NCBI RefSeq assembly: GCF_000698575.1
Contig: NZ_JFHD01000015.1
Span: 62,001 to 126,000 of the forward strand
Direction: 5' to 3'
DNA length: 64,000 bases
Origin: Caballeronia zhejiangensis
Lineage (GTDB): Bacteria > Pseudomonadota > Gammaproteobacteria > Burkholderiales > Burkholderiaceae
This document shows, one piece after another, positions 46,181 to 55,152 of this stretch; position 1 is the stretch's first letter; the number at the start of each line of letters is the position of its first letter. The position numbers were made by a program, and so were the translations under genes. The notes beneath the pieces are model-generated. The model ran no database searches and was not told where the DNA came from. It was given only the letters and a program-made list of their open reading frames with translations.

Positions 46181-47833
46181 TCACTGCAGCTTCCAGATGT
46201 TCGCCGCGATCGTGCCTTCGTCGTTGAACACGTTGATGATGTCGGGCACGTCGCTGATCGGCACGTTGTTCACGATCAGCGCGAACGCGAGCCTTCGTCC
46301 GCTTTTCGCGTCGATATAACCCGCGAGCGCCTGACCTTTGAGCGTGGTCGTCGCGGTGCCGTCGGGGTTTTCGGTGCCGGTCACGTACGTTCCCGTCTTC
46401 GCGTACACCTTGCCTTTCGCGCCCGCGAGCGTCGGATCGGCTTCGAAGTCGGTCGTGCTCGCGAGCGAGCCGTCGACGCCGAGAAAGGGCATCGAATCCA
46501 GATACGCCGGGAACGCCGGACGGCCGTTCATCGCGCGCAACATCGCGATGACCGCGACCGGCGTCGCCGTCGTTTCGCCGCCACCGCTGCCGTCGATGAA
46601 ATGCGTCTGGCTCATCGGCACGTTGAACGGCGCGGCGGATAGCTTCGCGTTCTCCGCCGCGAGCGCCGACTGAAGCGTGGTCGAACCGTTGTTCGCGACG
46701 CCGAAGAGCATGAGGCTCGTGTCCGCGCCGATGTTGTAGCTGACCTTCAGAATCCACTTCGAATATTCGCTGTACGGCTGCGATGTGAGCTGCGCGACGC
46801 GCGTATCGGCGGAATATGAATTCTTCGCGGGCAGAAGTTGCGTCGGGTTGTTTTCGACAGCCGGCGCCGTGACCCTCACGCCGGCGCGCGCGAGCGCCTC
46901 GATGAGCACCGTGCGCGCATAGTTCTGCGGCGCGGTGATGCGGAACGTGCGGATGACCGGGAAATTCGGCACGATCGGCGGCACGTAATTCGCCGGAATC
47001 GAACCGCCGATCGTGCCGGTGCAGGCAAGCGAGCCGAAGCAGGTCGGGTCCGTCGGCGTGACGGTGATTTTCGCCTCGGTGCCCGCCGCCGCTGTCATCA
47101 ACGTGGATTGCACCGTGAACGCCGATGATTTCGGCCGATAGTCCACCGGCGTCGCCGAGCCGGCGCTGCCCTGCGAGATGATCGTATCGACGACATCGTC
47201 ATTCACGAAGATCGACCGCAATTGAAATTCGCCGCGAAAGTCGAAGGGTTCGAAAAGCCGATCGTCGATGACGACTTCGCCGTTGACCTTCTTGATGCCC
47301 GCTGCCGCCACCTGCGCCGCGAGCGCGTCGTAGCCCGCGAGCGGATCGGGCGCGGTGATCTGCGCGTTGCCGAGATTGTTCGCTTCGTTGTGGTCGAAGT
47401 TGGTCCAGGCGAGCGTGCCGTCGGCGTTCGTGCGGCCGCCCATCGAGAGATCGCCGCTCGCGACGAGCACGAGATTGCCGTTGAGCGTGCCGGCCGCATC
47501 GACGGTTCCCGTGCGATACACCGGCGTCTGAAACTGATGCTGCGCCCCGTATTGATCGAGCGCCGCGCCGAGCGAAAACACCTTGCGCACCGACGCCACA
47601 TACACCTGCGCGTTCGAATTCATGTCGTAGACGAGATCGCCCGAGTTCAGATCGACGACGCGCAATGCCCACGTCGCGCCCTGATACATGGGCTTTTTCA
47701 TGATCTGCGTGATGGCGTCGGGGGCGGACGTATCGGTGGAATCGGAGCCGCCGCATCCGGTTAAAGACGTGACGAGCGCGCAGCCGAGAGCGAGAGCGGC
47801 CACGCGTGCCGGACTTCCTGAAAGCGGGTTCAT
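46181..47833 (-). CDS. dacB: D-alanyl-D-alanine carboxypeptidase/endopeptidase, PBP4 (DacB) type
   Basis: 550 residues. A lipoprotein-like signal ends LTGCGG. Class C low-mass penicillin-binding protein motifs: SxxK as ASVRKVF, SxN as VSYNIGADT, and KTG as AKTGTYV. A long Ala/Thr-rich stretch and an Asn-rich insert lie between SxxK and SxN, as in PBP4. It trims or cleaves peptidoglycan peptides in the periplasm. The ATG at 47833 is chosen for the signal peptide. Lipid attachment is inferred. Confidence 0.87.
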   Translation of the reverse strand: MNPLSGSPARVAALALGCALVTSLTGCGGSDSTDTSAPDAITQIMKKPMYQGATWALRVVDLNSGDLVYDMNSNAQVYVASVRKVFSLGAALDQYGAQHQFQTPVYRTGTVDAAGTLNGNLVLVASGDLSMGGRTNADGTLAWTNFDHNEANNLGNAQITAPDPLAGYDALAAQVAAAGIKKVNGEVVIDDRLFEPFDFRGEFQLRSIFVNDDVVDTIISQGSAGSATPVDYRPKSSAFTVQSTLMTAAAGTEAKITVTPTDPTCFGSLACTGTIGGSIPANYVPPIVPNFPVIRTFRITAPQNYARTVLIEALARAGVRVTAPAVENNPTQLLPAKNSYSADTRVAQLTSQPYSEYSKWILKVSYNIGADTSLMLFGVANNGSTTLQSALAAENAKLSAAPFNVPMSQTHFIDGSGGGETTATPVAVIAMLRAMNGRPAFPAYLDSMPFLGVDGSLASTTDFEADPTLAGAKGKVYAKTGTYVTGTENPDGTATTTLKGQALAGYIDAKSGRRLAFALIVNNVPISDVPDIINVFNDEGTIAANIWKLQ

Positions 47834-48138
47834 GACGCGGCTCCGATAAAGGCACATCGCGCTCCGCACCGGAGCGAACATCCATACGTCGGGACTGCTT
47901 CACAGCGCAGACAGGACATGTCGGCGGCCGCCCATCATTTCGCAGCGAGGCGGGTGAGTGAATTAAATACCTTACACGAGCCTTGTCAAGCGAGGACTAT
48001 CGCGAATCCAGTGCTTCAGGCAAGCGGTTTTTGTTTGAAATCGTGAATGCTTTTCGTCTGCTTGTTGTGACGCGACAACGGAAAAAAGTTTGGCGCGGGC
48101 TAACATCTTCGGCACCTCATCGCGAAGAAGAGGACACC
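47834..48138. other. Divergent intergenic region upstream of dacB
   Basis: 305 bases between dacB (minus) and the hypothetical gene at 48139 (plus). It is moderately AT-rich around 47950-48080. I see promoter-like AT stretches but no clear operator, hairpin or small gene. Confidence 0.45.
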
Positions 48139-48537
48139 TTGAGCACGGCCCACGACGATCTCGATGCATGGAAACGCCGGCGCACGCTCGAACTGGCGTA
48201 CGAGCTGGCCGATAGCGGCCGCTACGAAGATTTCACCGATATCGCCTATGCGCTGCAATTCGAGCGCGGCATGGCGACCGCGCAAGCGCTGATCGACGAC
48301 CCCGACATGCGCCGCGTGCTGAACCAGCGTTGCGGCGACGCGCGCGAAAAGCTCGCGCCGGTTCCGGAGCCCGTTCCCGAACCGGAGGCGATCGAAGCTG
48401 CATCGGAAGCATCGAACGATCATGCGCAACTGCCGCAAGCCGGCGACTTCACGGGCGCGCCATCGCTCTTCAAGCGCGCCCTCGGCATCGTCTGGCGATC
48501 CGGCAACGCGGGCGGCCTCAATTCCGCTCCTTCCTGA
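48139..48537 (+). CDS. Hypothetical protein with TTG start
   Basis: 132 residues, family not recognised. Helical first half (WKRRRTLELAYELADSGRYED, FTDIAYALQFERGM), then a Pro/Glu linker (PVPEPVPEPEAIEAAS) and a basic tail. The TTG at 48139 is chosen because it follows AAGAGGA by about five bases; no ATG with a good site is available. Coding statistics look normal for this genome. Confidence 0.6.
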   Translation: MSTAHDDLDAWKRRRTLELAYELADSGRYEDFTDIAYALQFERGMATAQALIDDPDMRRVLNQRCGDAREKLAPVPEPVPEPEAIEAASEASNDHAQLPQAGDFTGAPSLFKRALGIVWRSGNAGGLNSAPS

Positions 48538-48579
48538 AGTTTTCTTGTCGCGGGCCGTGCGCCAGCGCACGACATCACT

Positions 48580-48597
48580 CCATTTGCGCGCAAATGG
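48580..48597. repeat. Perfect 18-bp palindrome upstream of the aldolase gene
   Basis: CCATTTGCGCGCAAATGG is its own reverse complement. It lies about 115 bases before the aldolase start and could be a dimer-binding operator. Confidence 0.6.
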
Positions 48598-48659
48598 CGG
48601 ATTTGCACGACTTGAGCGCCCGTCAAAACCTTTACACTTGCAGAAGCTGAACCATAAGC

Positions 48660-48684
48660 CCGGACTGTGCGCGCACAAGTCCGG
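48660..48684 (+). promoter_or_regulatory. Leader stem-loop before the aldolase gene
   Basis: Arms CCGGACT (48660-48666) and AGTCCGG (48678-48684) with an inner GTGCGCGCAC palindrome, ending 13 bases before the AGGAGG of the aldolase gene. It could affect translation or mRNA stability. Confidence 0.45.
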
Positions 48685-48711
48685 TGTTTGAACTTCGAGG
48701 AGGAAATGTTC

Positions 48712-49608
48712 GTGGCTAACGAAAAGATGCTCGCGCAAATGGCTGAGAAGGATGGTTTCATCGCTGCTCTGGATCAGAGCGGCGGATCGACGCCCGGCGC
48801 GCTGCGGCAATACGGAATTCCGGACGACGCCTACAACGGCGACGCCGAAATGTTCAAGCTGATGCATGAAATGCGCGTGCGTATCATCACGGCGCCTTCG
48901 TTCACGGGCAAGAAGGTGATCGGCGCGATTCTGTTCGAGCGCACGATGGACGGCGAAGCGGAAGGCAAGCCCGTTCCCACGTTCCTGTGGGAAGACCGCG
49001 GCGTCGTGCCGTTCCTGAAGGTCGACAAGGGTCTCGAAGCCGAAGCCGACGGCGTGCAGATCATGAAGCCGATCCCCGGTCTCGACGATCTTCTGGCGCG
49101 CGCCGTGAAGCTCGGCATCTTCGGCACGAAGATGCGCTCGGTGATCCATCAAGCCGACGAAAAGGGCATCGCCGCCGTGGCGAAGCAGCAGTTCGAAGTG
49201 GGCGCGCAGATCATCAAGCACGGTCTCGTGCCGATTCTCGAACCCGAAGTCTCGATCAAGAGCCCGGACAAGAAAGGCGCGGAAAAGATTCTGCGCGACG
49301 AATTGCTGAAGGGCCTCGACGCGCTGCCGGAATCGAGCAACGTGATGATCAAGCTGACCATCCCCGACGAGGCGGATTTCTATCGTCCGCTGATCGAGCA
49401 TCCGCGTGTCGTGCGTGTCGTCGCGCTGTCGGGCGGCTATACGCGCAGCGACGCGTGCAAGAAGCTCGCGCAGAACCACGGCATGATCGCGAGCTTCTCG
49501 CGCGCGCTCATCAACGAGCTGAAGAAGGACATGAGCGACAGCGAGTTCGACAAGACGCTCGAGCAGTCGATCGACGAGATCTACGAAGCGTCCGTGAAGA
49601 AGGTCTGA
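48712..49608 (+). CDS. Class I fructose-bisphosphate aldolase
   Basis: 298 residues. Cleaves fructose 1,6-bisphosphate in glycolysis/gluconeogenesis through a Lys Schiff base. ALDQSGGSTPGALRQYG, LWEDRGVVPFLKVDKG, LVPILEPEVSIKSPDK, and MIKLTIPDE mark the family. The GTG at 48712 is chosen: AGGAGG (48698-48703) is 8 bases from it but only 2 from the ATG at 48706, and the family begins MANEKMLAQM. This is a metal-independent class I enzyme. Confidence 0.92.
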   Translation: MANEKMLAQMAEKDGFIAALDQSGGSTPGALRQYGIPDDAYNGDAEMFKLMHEMRVRIITAPSFTGKKVIGAILFERTMDGEAEGKPVPTFLWEDRGVVPFLKVDKGLEAEADGVQIMKPIPGLDDLLARAVKLGIFGTKMRSVIHQADEKGIAAVAKQQFEVGAQIIKHGLVPILEPEVSIKSPDKKGAEKILRDELLKGLDALPESSNVMIKLTIPDEADFYRPLIEHPRVVRVVALSGGYTRSDACKKLAQNHGMIASFSRALINELKKDMSDSEFDKTLEQSIDEIYEASVKKV

Positions 49609-49615
49609 CGCTTCG

Positions 49616-50857
49616 TTACTTGTTGGCGCGTTCGGTAGGCGGCGGCGTTTGCACGACGGGCGCCGCCGCCCGAAAAATGTCCTCGCGCGTGCCGCTTTTC
49701 GGCGGATAGATGCGCTCGCCGTTGATCGTGCGCTTCGTCGCCTTCGCCGTCTCTCCTTCCGAGACGAGCTTTCTGTCCCATCCTTCCGTATACACCGCGC
49801 CCCACGGCCCGAGATCGCAGATGGTCGTGTACCAGTCGATCGACAGCGGCAGCATCTCCAGCCCGAATAGATCGCAGACGGCGTTGTTGCCCGCGTAACG
49901 TCCCATCGGCCGGCCATGCTGGCACGACATCACCGATGGCCGCGTGCCGTCGATCAATATGCGCGCGCAATCGCCCGCCGCGAACACGCCCGGCACGCCT
50001 TCCGCGCGCAGAAACGTATCGACGGGCACGCGTCCGAGCGGGTCCAGCGTGACCGGCAATTGTGCCGCGAGCGCGTTCGCGTGCATGCCGCCGCACCAGA
50101 CGACCGTCGCCGCTTCGATGCGCTCGCTCGCCGCGCCATCGTGGAGCGTGAGACCTTGGCCATCGACCGATTCGAGCGTCACGCCTGGCCGCATCTCGAC
50201 TTCGAGCGTCTGCAACGCGCCTTCGATGACATGCTGCGCGCCGCCCATCGATTGCGCGATCCGCGCCGAACGATCCGCGAGCACGACGCGCACCTTGCCG
50301 CGATCCTTTTCCGCGACGATCTCGCGCAGGCGCGCGGGCAATTCCGCCGCCAACTCGATGCCCGTCAGTCCCGCGCCGACCACGACCGCCGTATAGCGGC
50401 CGGGCGTGTCGGGCAGCGCGGGCAAGGTCAGCAGATGCGCCTGCAGCTTGCACGCGCCCGCGTAGGTGTCGACATCGAATGAATAGCGATCGAGGCCCGG
50501 AATCGGCGGACGCACGAGCACGCTGCCTGCCGCGAGGATCATCCGGTCGTAGTCGAGCGTCTCCGATGCTCCGTCGCGTTCGATCGTCACACGGCGATTC
50601 GCGCTGTCGAGGCTCGTCGCCTTCGCCTGAATCAGTTGCACGCCCGCGGGCCCGAGCACGGTATCGAGTTGCACGAGCGTCGGGTCGAGCGGCTGTTCGT
50701 AGTTGCGCACCCGCACGCTATGAAAAGGCACCGGATTGACGATGGCGACTTCCGCTTCGTCGGCGTGCCCGAGTTCGTCCAGCTTGCGCGCCGCCGACAG
50801 CGCGCTCCACAGACCGGCGAAACCCGCGCCAATCACAAGGATTCGTTTCAAGGCCAT
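49616..50857 (-). CDS. NDH-2-like FAD/NAD(P) oxidoreductase
   Basis: 413 residues. FAD-binding ILVIGAGFAGLWSAL, second dinucleotide motif AVVVGAGLTGIELAAE, and C-terminal FAD contact VFAAGDCARIL. It resembles type II NADH dehydrogenases, which feed electrons to quinone at the inner membrane. The C-terminus is Pro-rich. It converges with the aldolase gene, 7 bases apart. Confidence 0.85.
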   Translation of the reverse strand: MALKRILVIGAGFAGLWSALSAARKLDELGHADEAEVAIVNPVPFHSVRVRNYEQPLDPTLVQLDTVLGPAGVQLIQAKATSLDSANRRVTIERDGASETLDYDRMILAAGSVLVRPPIPGLDRYSFDVDTYAGACKLQAHLLTLPALPDTPGRYTAVVVGAGLTGIELAAELPARLREIVAEKDRGKVRVVLADRSARIAQSMGGAQHVIEGALQTLEVEMRPGVTLESVDGQGLTLHDGAASERIEAATVVWCGGMHANALAAQLPVTLDPLGRVPVDTFLRAEGVPGVFAAGDCARILIDGTRPSVMSCQHGRPMGRYAGNNAVCDLFGLEMLPLSIDWYTTICDLGPWGAVYTEGWDRKLVSEGETAKATKRTINGERIYPPKSGTREDIFRAAAPVVQTPPPTERANK

Positions 50858-51108
50858 TCCCCTGATTAAACGATCGTTCGTGCTATGCGTCGCGTAGAGC
50901 GGCGCTCCGTTCTTGGTTATAGGCGATTCGCAAGGCGTTGGTTCTCATCGCGCGTGCCCGTATTAGTCGGGTTTTCGCCAAAAGTGATTTCGCCGTTTAG
51001 GTATTTACCCTAGGGCGTGCGATACCTAAACTCTGTTCAACGGTCGCGCACGAAGCAAACAAGGCAGCGTGAGCGGCAACTCAAAACTTATGGATGGAGG
51101 AAAGCATC

Positions 51109-51411
51109 ATGAACAAGTTCATCGGTATCGCAGCGGTCGCTCTTGCTTTTGCCGCGCCGGTCGCATCGTTCGCGCAGTCGAATCAGCCCTTGACGCGCGC
51201 CGAAGTCCGCGAGCAAATCGTGCAATTGGAAAAGGCCGGTTATAACCCGAACGTCATCAGCGATTCGAAGTATCCCGCCGACGTTCAAGCTGCCGAAGCG
51301 CGCGTCGCCGCGCAAAACGGATATGGCGGTGTGGCGGATGGTTCAGCGCAATCGGGCGCTCGCGTCAACGCGGTTCAAGCCGACGTTTTCCCGACGTTCG
51401 CGCATCACTGA
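51109..51411 (+). CDS. DUF4148 secreted protein
   Basis: 100 residues with a Sec signal peptide (MNKFIGIAAVALAFAAPVAS then FAQ). The mature part is typical DUF4148: LTRAEVREQIVQLEKAGYNP and a repeated Asp/Ala-rich tail. This family is abundant in Burkholderiaceae and its role is unknown. GGAGGAAA precedes the ATG; a terminator follows. Confidence 0.85.
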   Translation: MNKFIGIAAVALAFAAPVASFAQSNQPLTRAEVREQIVQLEKAGYNPNVISDSKYPADVQAAEARVAAQNGYGGVADGSAQSGARVNAVQADVFPTFAHH

Positions 51412-51445
51412 GCAGCAAGCAGCAAGCCGCAAGCCGCATCACGAA

Positions 51446-51475
51446 ACGCGCTGGTCTCGGACCGGCGCGTTTTTT
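51446..51475 (+). terminator. Intrinsic terminator after the DUF4148 gene
   Basis: Stem ACGCGCTGGTC / GACCGGCGCGT (one G-U pair) with a 3-nt loop and a T6 tract. Confidence 0.88.
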
Positions 51476-51479
51476 CGTT

Positions 51480-52421
51480 CTAGAGCGGAAAGCCGCCTGC
51501 GAACGTCTCGCGCAAATATCCGATGAAAAGCGCGACCGCGCGTGGCACATGCGGCGCATAAGGCCGCACCACGAATAGCTGATCCGCGAACGCGCCGACC
51601 GGATGCCACTCCGGCAACAGCACGACGAGCTTTCCCGCTTGCACGGCGGCCTGCGCGGTGAAATCCGGCAAGAGCGCGATGCCGAGATCGTCGAGCGCTG
51701 CATCGCGCAGCACTTCGCTGTTGTTCGCCGCGAAAGGACCGCTCACCGCGAGCGTATGAGGCCCGGTCGAAGTCTTGCGCCCGCCTTTCCTTTCGAACGA
51801 CCAGATGCTCGATGCCTGCGGCCGCGGATAGACGAGGCAATCGTGCGTGACGAGATCGTTGGGCGTCGCCGGCGTGCCGCGCCGCTTCAGATAGGCGCGT
51901 GTCGCGACGATCACCGAACGGGTATCGCACAGCTTCCACGCGACGTGCGTATCCGGCACCTGCGCGCTGTGCCGCAGCGCGAGATCGAAGCCTTCGGTCG
52001 CGATCGAACTCAACCGGTCCGATGCCTCCAGTTGCACCCGCACATCGGGGTGCGCGTGCAGAAATCCGGCCATGCGCGGCACGAGCTGCTGCCGCGAAAA
52101 GGCCATCGGCGCGGTTACGCGGATGAGCCCGCGCGCGACGCCCGCCATCTCCTTGACGCTCATGAAGCTCGATGCGATGCGCTCGTACTGCTCGCGCGTA
52201 TCGTCGACGAGCCTGCGGCCCGCTTCGGTGAAACGCACGCTGCGCGTCGTGCGCGTGACGAGCGGCACGCCCGCCGCGCGCTCCAGTTCGGCGATGCGCT
52301 GGCTCATCGCCGCTTTCGATACGTTCAGCCGCGCGGCGGCGGCCGTGTAGCTGCCTTGTTCCGCAAGCACGGTGAGCCAGTGCAAATGGGTCCACAGACC
52401 TTCGATCTTTTGCTCGTCCAT
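51480..52421 (-). CDS. LysR-family regulator, divergent from mmsA
   Basis: 313 residues. HTH LHWLTVLAEQGSYTAAAA with VSKAAMSQRIAELE, and a CrgA-like effector domain (GLIRVTAPMAFSRQQLVP). The ATG at 52421 (MDEQK) is preferred; 52457 would extend into the shared promoter. It likely regulates itself and mmsA through the dyad at 52428-52449. Confidence 0.86.
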   Translation of the reverse strand: MDEQKIEGLWTHLHWLTVLAEQGSYTAAAARLNVSKAAMSQRIAELERAAGVPLVTRTTRSVRFTEAGRRLVDDTREQYERIASSFMSVKEMAGVARGLIRVTAPMAFSRQQLVPRMAGFLHAHPDVRVQLEASDRLSSIATEGFDLALRHSAQVPDTHVAWKLCDTRSVIVATRAYLKRRGTPATPNDLVTHDCLVYPRPQASSIWSFERKGGRKTSTGPHTLAVSGPFAANNSEVLRDAALDDLGIALLPDFTAQAAVQAGKLVVLLPEWHPVGAFADQLFVVRPYAPHVPRAVALFIGYLRETFAGGFPL

Positions 52422-52427
52422 CAACCG

Positions 52428-52449
52428 ATTGTTTGCCAATATAAACAAT
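52428..52449. promoter_or_regulatory. Inverted repeat in the LysR-mmsA gap
   Basis: ATTGTTT-N8-AAACAAT, perfect 7-bp arms, beginning 7 bases upstream of the LysR start codon. Its position suits autoregulation. Confidence 0.55.
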
Positions 52450-52534
52450 GAGTTCAATCATAGCGTCTTTGCAAGGGGCGCATCGCTTCCTACACTGTGT
52501 CAATTGCCAAACCAGTCCCGTGAGAGGAGACAGC

Positions 52535-54046
52535 ATGCAAGCGTTCAACGATACCGCCGACGTCGTTCATTACATTCACGGCGAGCGCACGCATGGCTCG
52601 GCCACGCGCACGCAGCCGGTGTTCAATCCCGCGACGGGCGAGCGTCCGCGCAAGCTCGTGCTCGGTGAAGCCGCCGATGTCGATGCAGCCGTCGCGAGCG
52701 CGAAAGCCGCGTTCCCGGCCTGGCGCGACACGCCGCCGATCCGCCGCGCGCGCGTCATGCTGAAGTTCCTCGAACTGATGAACAAGCATCGCGACGAACT
52801 CGCCGCGATCATCACTGCCGAGCACGGCAAGGTGTTCTCGGATGCGCAGGGTGAAGTGTCGCGCGGCATCGACGTGATCGAATTCGCATGCGGCATTCCG
52901 CAACTGCTGAAGGGCGACTACACCGAACAGGTCTCGACGGGCATGGACAACTGGACGACGCGCCAGCCGCTCGGCATCGTCGCGGGCATCACGCCGTTCA
53001 ACTTTCCGTGCATGGTGCCGTGCTGGATGTTCCCGGTCGCGATCGCGGCGGGCAACGCGTTCATTTTGAAGCCGAGCGAGCGCGATCCGTCGGCGTCGCT
53101 GTTCATGGCCGATCTGCTCAAGGAAGCCGGTTTGCCCGATGGCATCTTCAACGTCGTGCAGGGCGACAAGGTCGTCGTCGATGCGCTGCTCGCGCATCCG
53201 CAAGTGAAGGCGATCAGCTTCGTCGGCTCCACGCCGATCGCGAACTACATCTACGAGACCGGCGCGAAGCACGGCAAGCGCGTGCAAGCGCTCGGCGGCG
53301 CGAAGAATCACATGGTCGTGATGCCCGATGCGAACATCGATCAGGCCGTCGATGCGTTGATCGGCGCGGGCTACGGCTCGGCCGGCGAGCGCTGCATGGC
53401 GATCTCGGTCGCGGTGCTCGTGGGCGATGTCGCCGACAAGATCGTGCCGCGTCTCGCAGAGCGCGCGCAGCAACTCAAGATCAAGAACGGCATGGAAGAC
53501 GACGCGGAAATGGGTCCGATCGTCACCCGCCAGGCACTCGAACGCATCGAAGGTTATATCGCGCTGGGCGTGGAAGAAGGCGCGAAACTCGTCGTCGATG
53601 GCCGCGGCTTCAAGGTGCCGGGCCACGAAGACGGCTTCTTCACGGGCGGCACGCTGTTCGATCATGTCACGCCGGACATGCGCATCTACAAGGAAGAAAT
53701 CTTCGGCCCGGTACTCGCGTGCGTGCGCGTGAAGGACTTCAGCGAAGCGGTCGATCTCGTCAACGAGCACGAATTCGGCAACGGCGTCGCCTGCTATACG
53801 AGCGATGGTCATATCGCGCGCGAATTCGGCCGTCGCATCGAAGTGGGCATGGTCGGCATCAACGTGCCGATTCCGGTGCCGATGGCGTGGCACGGATTCG
53901 GCGGCTGGAAGCGCAGCCTTTTCGGCGACATGCACGCGTATGGCGAAGAAGGCGTGCGCTTCTACACGAAGCAGAAGTCGATCATGCAGCGCTGGCCCGA
54001 GAGCACGGAGAAGGGCGCGGAATTCGTGATGCCGACCGCGAAGTAA
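52535..54046 (+). CDS. mmsA: CoA-acylating methylmalonate-semialdehyde dehydrogenase
   Basis: 503 residues. Converts (methyl)malonate semialdehyde to propionyl- or acetyl-CoA in valine, inositol and beta-alanine breakdown. Family signs: [33 protein letters not shown], the catalytic Cys in [14 protein letters not shown], and the end [23 protein letters not shown] before the ATG at 52535. No mmsB or iol gene is adjacent. Confidence 0.93.
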   Translation: MQAFNDTADVVHYIHGERTHGSATRTQPVFNPATGERPRKLVLGEAADVDAAVASAKAAFPAWRDTPPIRRARVMLKFLELMNKHRDELAAIITAEHGKVFSDAQGEVSRGIDVIEFACGIPQLLKGDYTEQVSTGMDNWTTRQPLGIVAGITPFNFPCMVPCWMFPVAIAAGNAFILKPSERDPSASLFMADLLKEAGLPDGIFNVVQGDKVVVDALLAHPQVKAISFVGSTPIANYIYETGAKHGKRVQALGGAKNHMVVMPDANIDQAVDALIGAGYGSAGERCMAISVAVLVGDVADKIVPRLAERAQQLKIKNGMEDDAEMGPIVTRQALERIEGYIALGVEEGAKLVVDGRGFKVPGHEDGFFTGGTLFDHVTPDMRIYKEEIFGPVLACVRVKDFSEAVDLVNEHEFGNGVACYTSDGHIAREFGRRIEVGMVGINVPIPVPMAWHGFGGWKRSLFGDMHAYGEEGVRFYTKQKSIMQRWPESTEKGAEFVMPTAK

Positions 54047-54070
54047 TCGATCGTTACGCGTGCAACTAAT

Positions 54071-54111
54071 CGCCCGCTTTTTCCGTGTGGAAGAAGCGGG
54101 CGTTCGTTTTT
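54071..54111 (+). terminator. Intrinsic terminator after mmsA
   Basis: Stem CGCCCGCTT / AAGCGGGCG (54071-54079, 54094-54102) followed by TTCGTTTTT. Confidence 0.88.
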
Positions 54112-54212
54112 GTGCCCCGGCGCGCCGAACCGTATGAAACGCCGTCGGTTGACCGTTCATGTGCAAGCGGCGAAGATTCAGCAAGAACGACAGCGACGCG
54201 AAGCCAATCGAC

Positions 54213-55127
54213 ATGCAGCGGCAATTCGACGACCTTCTTCTCGGCAGCATCGAACTCTTCTGCCTTGCAGCCGAACTCGGCAGCTTCACGCTCGCGGCGA
54301 CCGCTGCGAGCGTCACGCCGGCGGCCGTGAGCCGCTCGGTCGCGCGACTCGAAAAGCGCCTCGCCGTGCGGCTTTTCGTGCGTACGACGCGCCAGATTCG
54401 ACTGACCGATGCAGGACGTCGCTACTTCGAGCAATGTCGCGATGCGCTCAATCGTCTCGCGGAAGCGGAGCGCGAAGCCACCGGCCAGCAGACGACGCCG
54501 AAGGGCGTGTTGCGCATCAGCATGCCGACGCCTTACGGGCATTACCGCATGCTGCCGTTGCTTGCGGAGTTCAGAGAGCGTTATCCCGATGTCACGGTCG
54601 AAGCGCATCTGAGCAACCGCAACATCGACTTCGCCGATGAAGGTTTCGACCTCGCGATACGCGGACGCGCACCCCGCGATTCCGGTCTGATCGCGCGCAA
54701 GCTCGAAGATGCGGAGTTGGTCACGGTGGCGTCGCCGGCTTATCTGAAGCGCGCGGGCGTGCCGAAAACAATCGAAGATCTGCTCGCGCACGAATGCATC
54801 CAGTTCGAGATGCCAAGCACCGGACGGCCCGTGCCGTGGCTCTTCATGCAGAACGGCGAACTCGTGGAAATCACGACGCAAGGCGGCTACGGCACGTCCG
54901 GCGATGCGCTCGCGGGCATTCCGCTCGCGCGTCACGGCGCGGGTCTGTTCCAGATTTATCGCTTCACCGTCGAGGAAGAATTGCGCGCGGGCACGCTTGT
55001 CGAGGTGCTGCGCGATTACGGCGGATGCAGCAGGCCGTTCATCCTGCTGTATCCGCACGGCAGACATTTGTCGTCGCGCGTGCGGGCTTTTGTCGACTTC
55101 GTCGTCGAGAAGCTCGGCACGCGTTGA
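54213..55127 (+). CDS. LysR-family regulator
   Basis: 304 residues. HTH SIELFCLAAELGSFTLAAT with VTPAAVSRSVARLEK, and a CrgA-type effector domain (GVLRISMPTPYGHYRMLPLL; IDFADEGFDLAIRGRAP). The ATG at 54213 (MQRQF) fits the HTH position. It lies 25 bases before a nitronate monooxygenase gene on the same strand, so it may control or be co-transcribed with it. Confidence 0.85.
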   Translation: MQRQFDDLLLGSIELFCLAAELGSFTLAATAASVTPAAVSRSVARLEKRLAVRLFVRTTRQIRLTDAGRRYFEQCRDALNRLAEAEREATGQQTTPKGVLRISMPTPYGHYRMLPLLAEFRERYPDVTVEAHLSNRNIDFADEGFDLAIRGRAPRDSGLIARKLEDAELVTVASPAYLKRAGVPKTIEDLLAHECIQFEMPSTGRPVPWLFMQNGELVEITTQGGYGTSGDALAGIPLARHGAGLFQIYRFTVEEELRAGTLVEVLRDYGGCSRPFILLYPHGRHLSSRVRAFVDFVVEKLGTR

Positions 55128-55152
55128 ATCAACGTTCAGAGGATGCACATTC

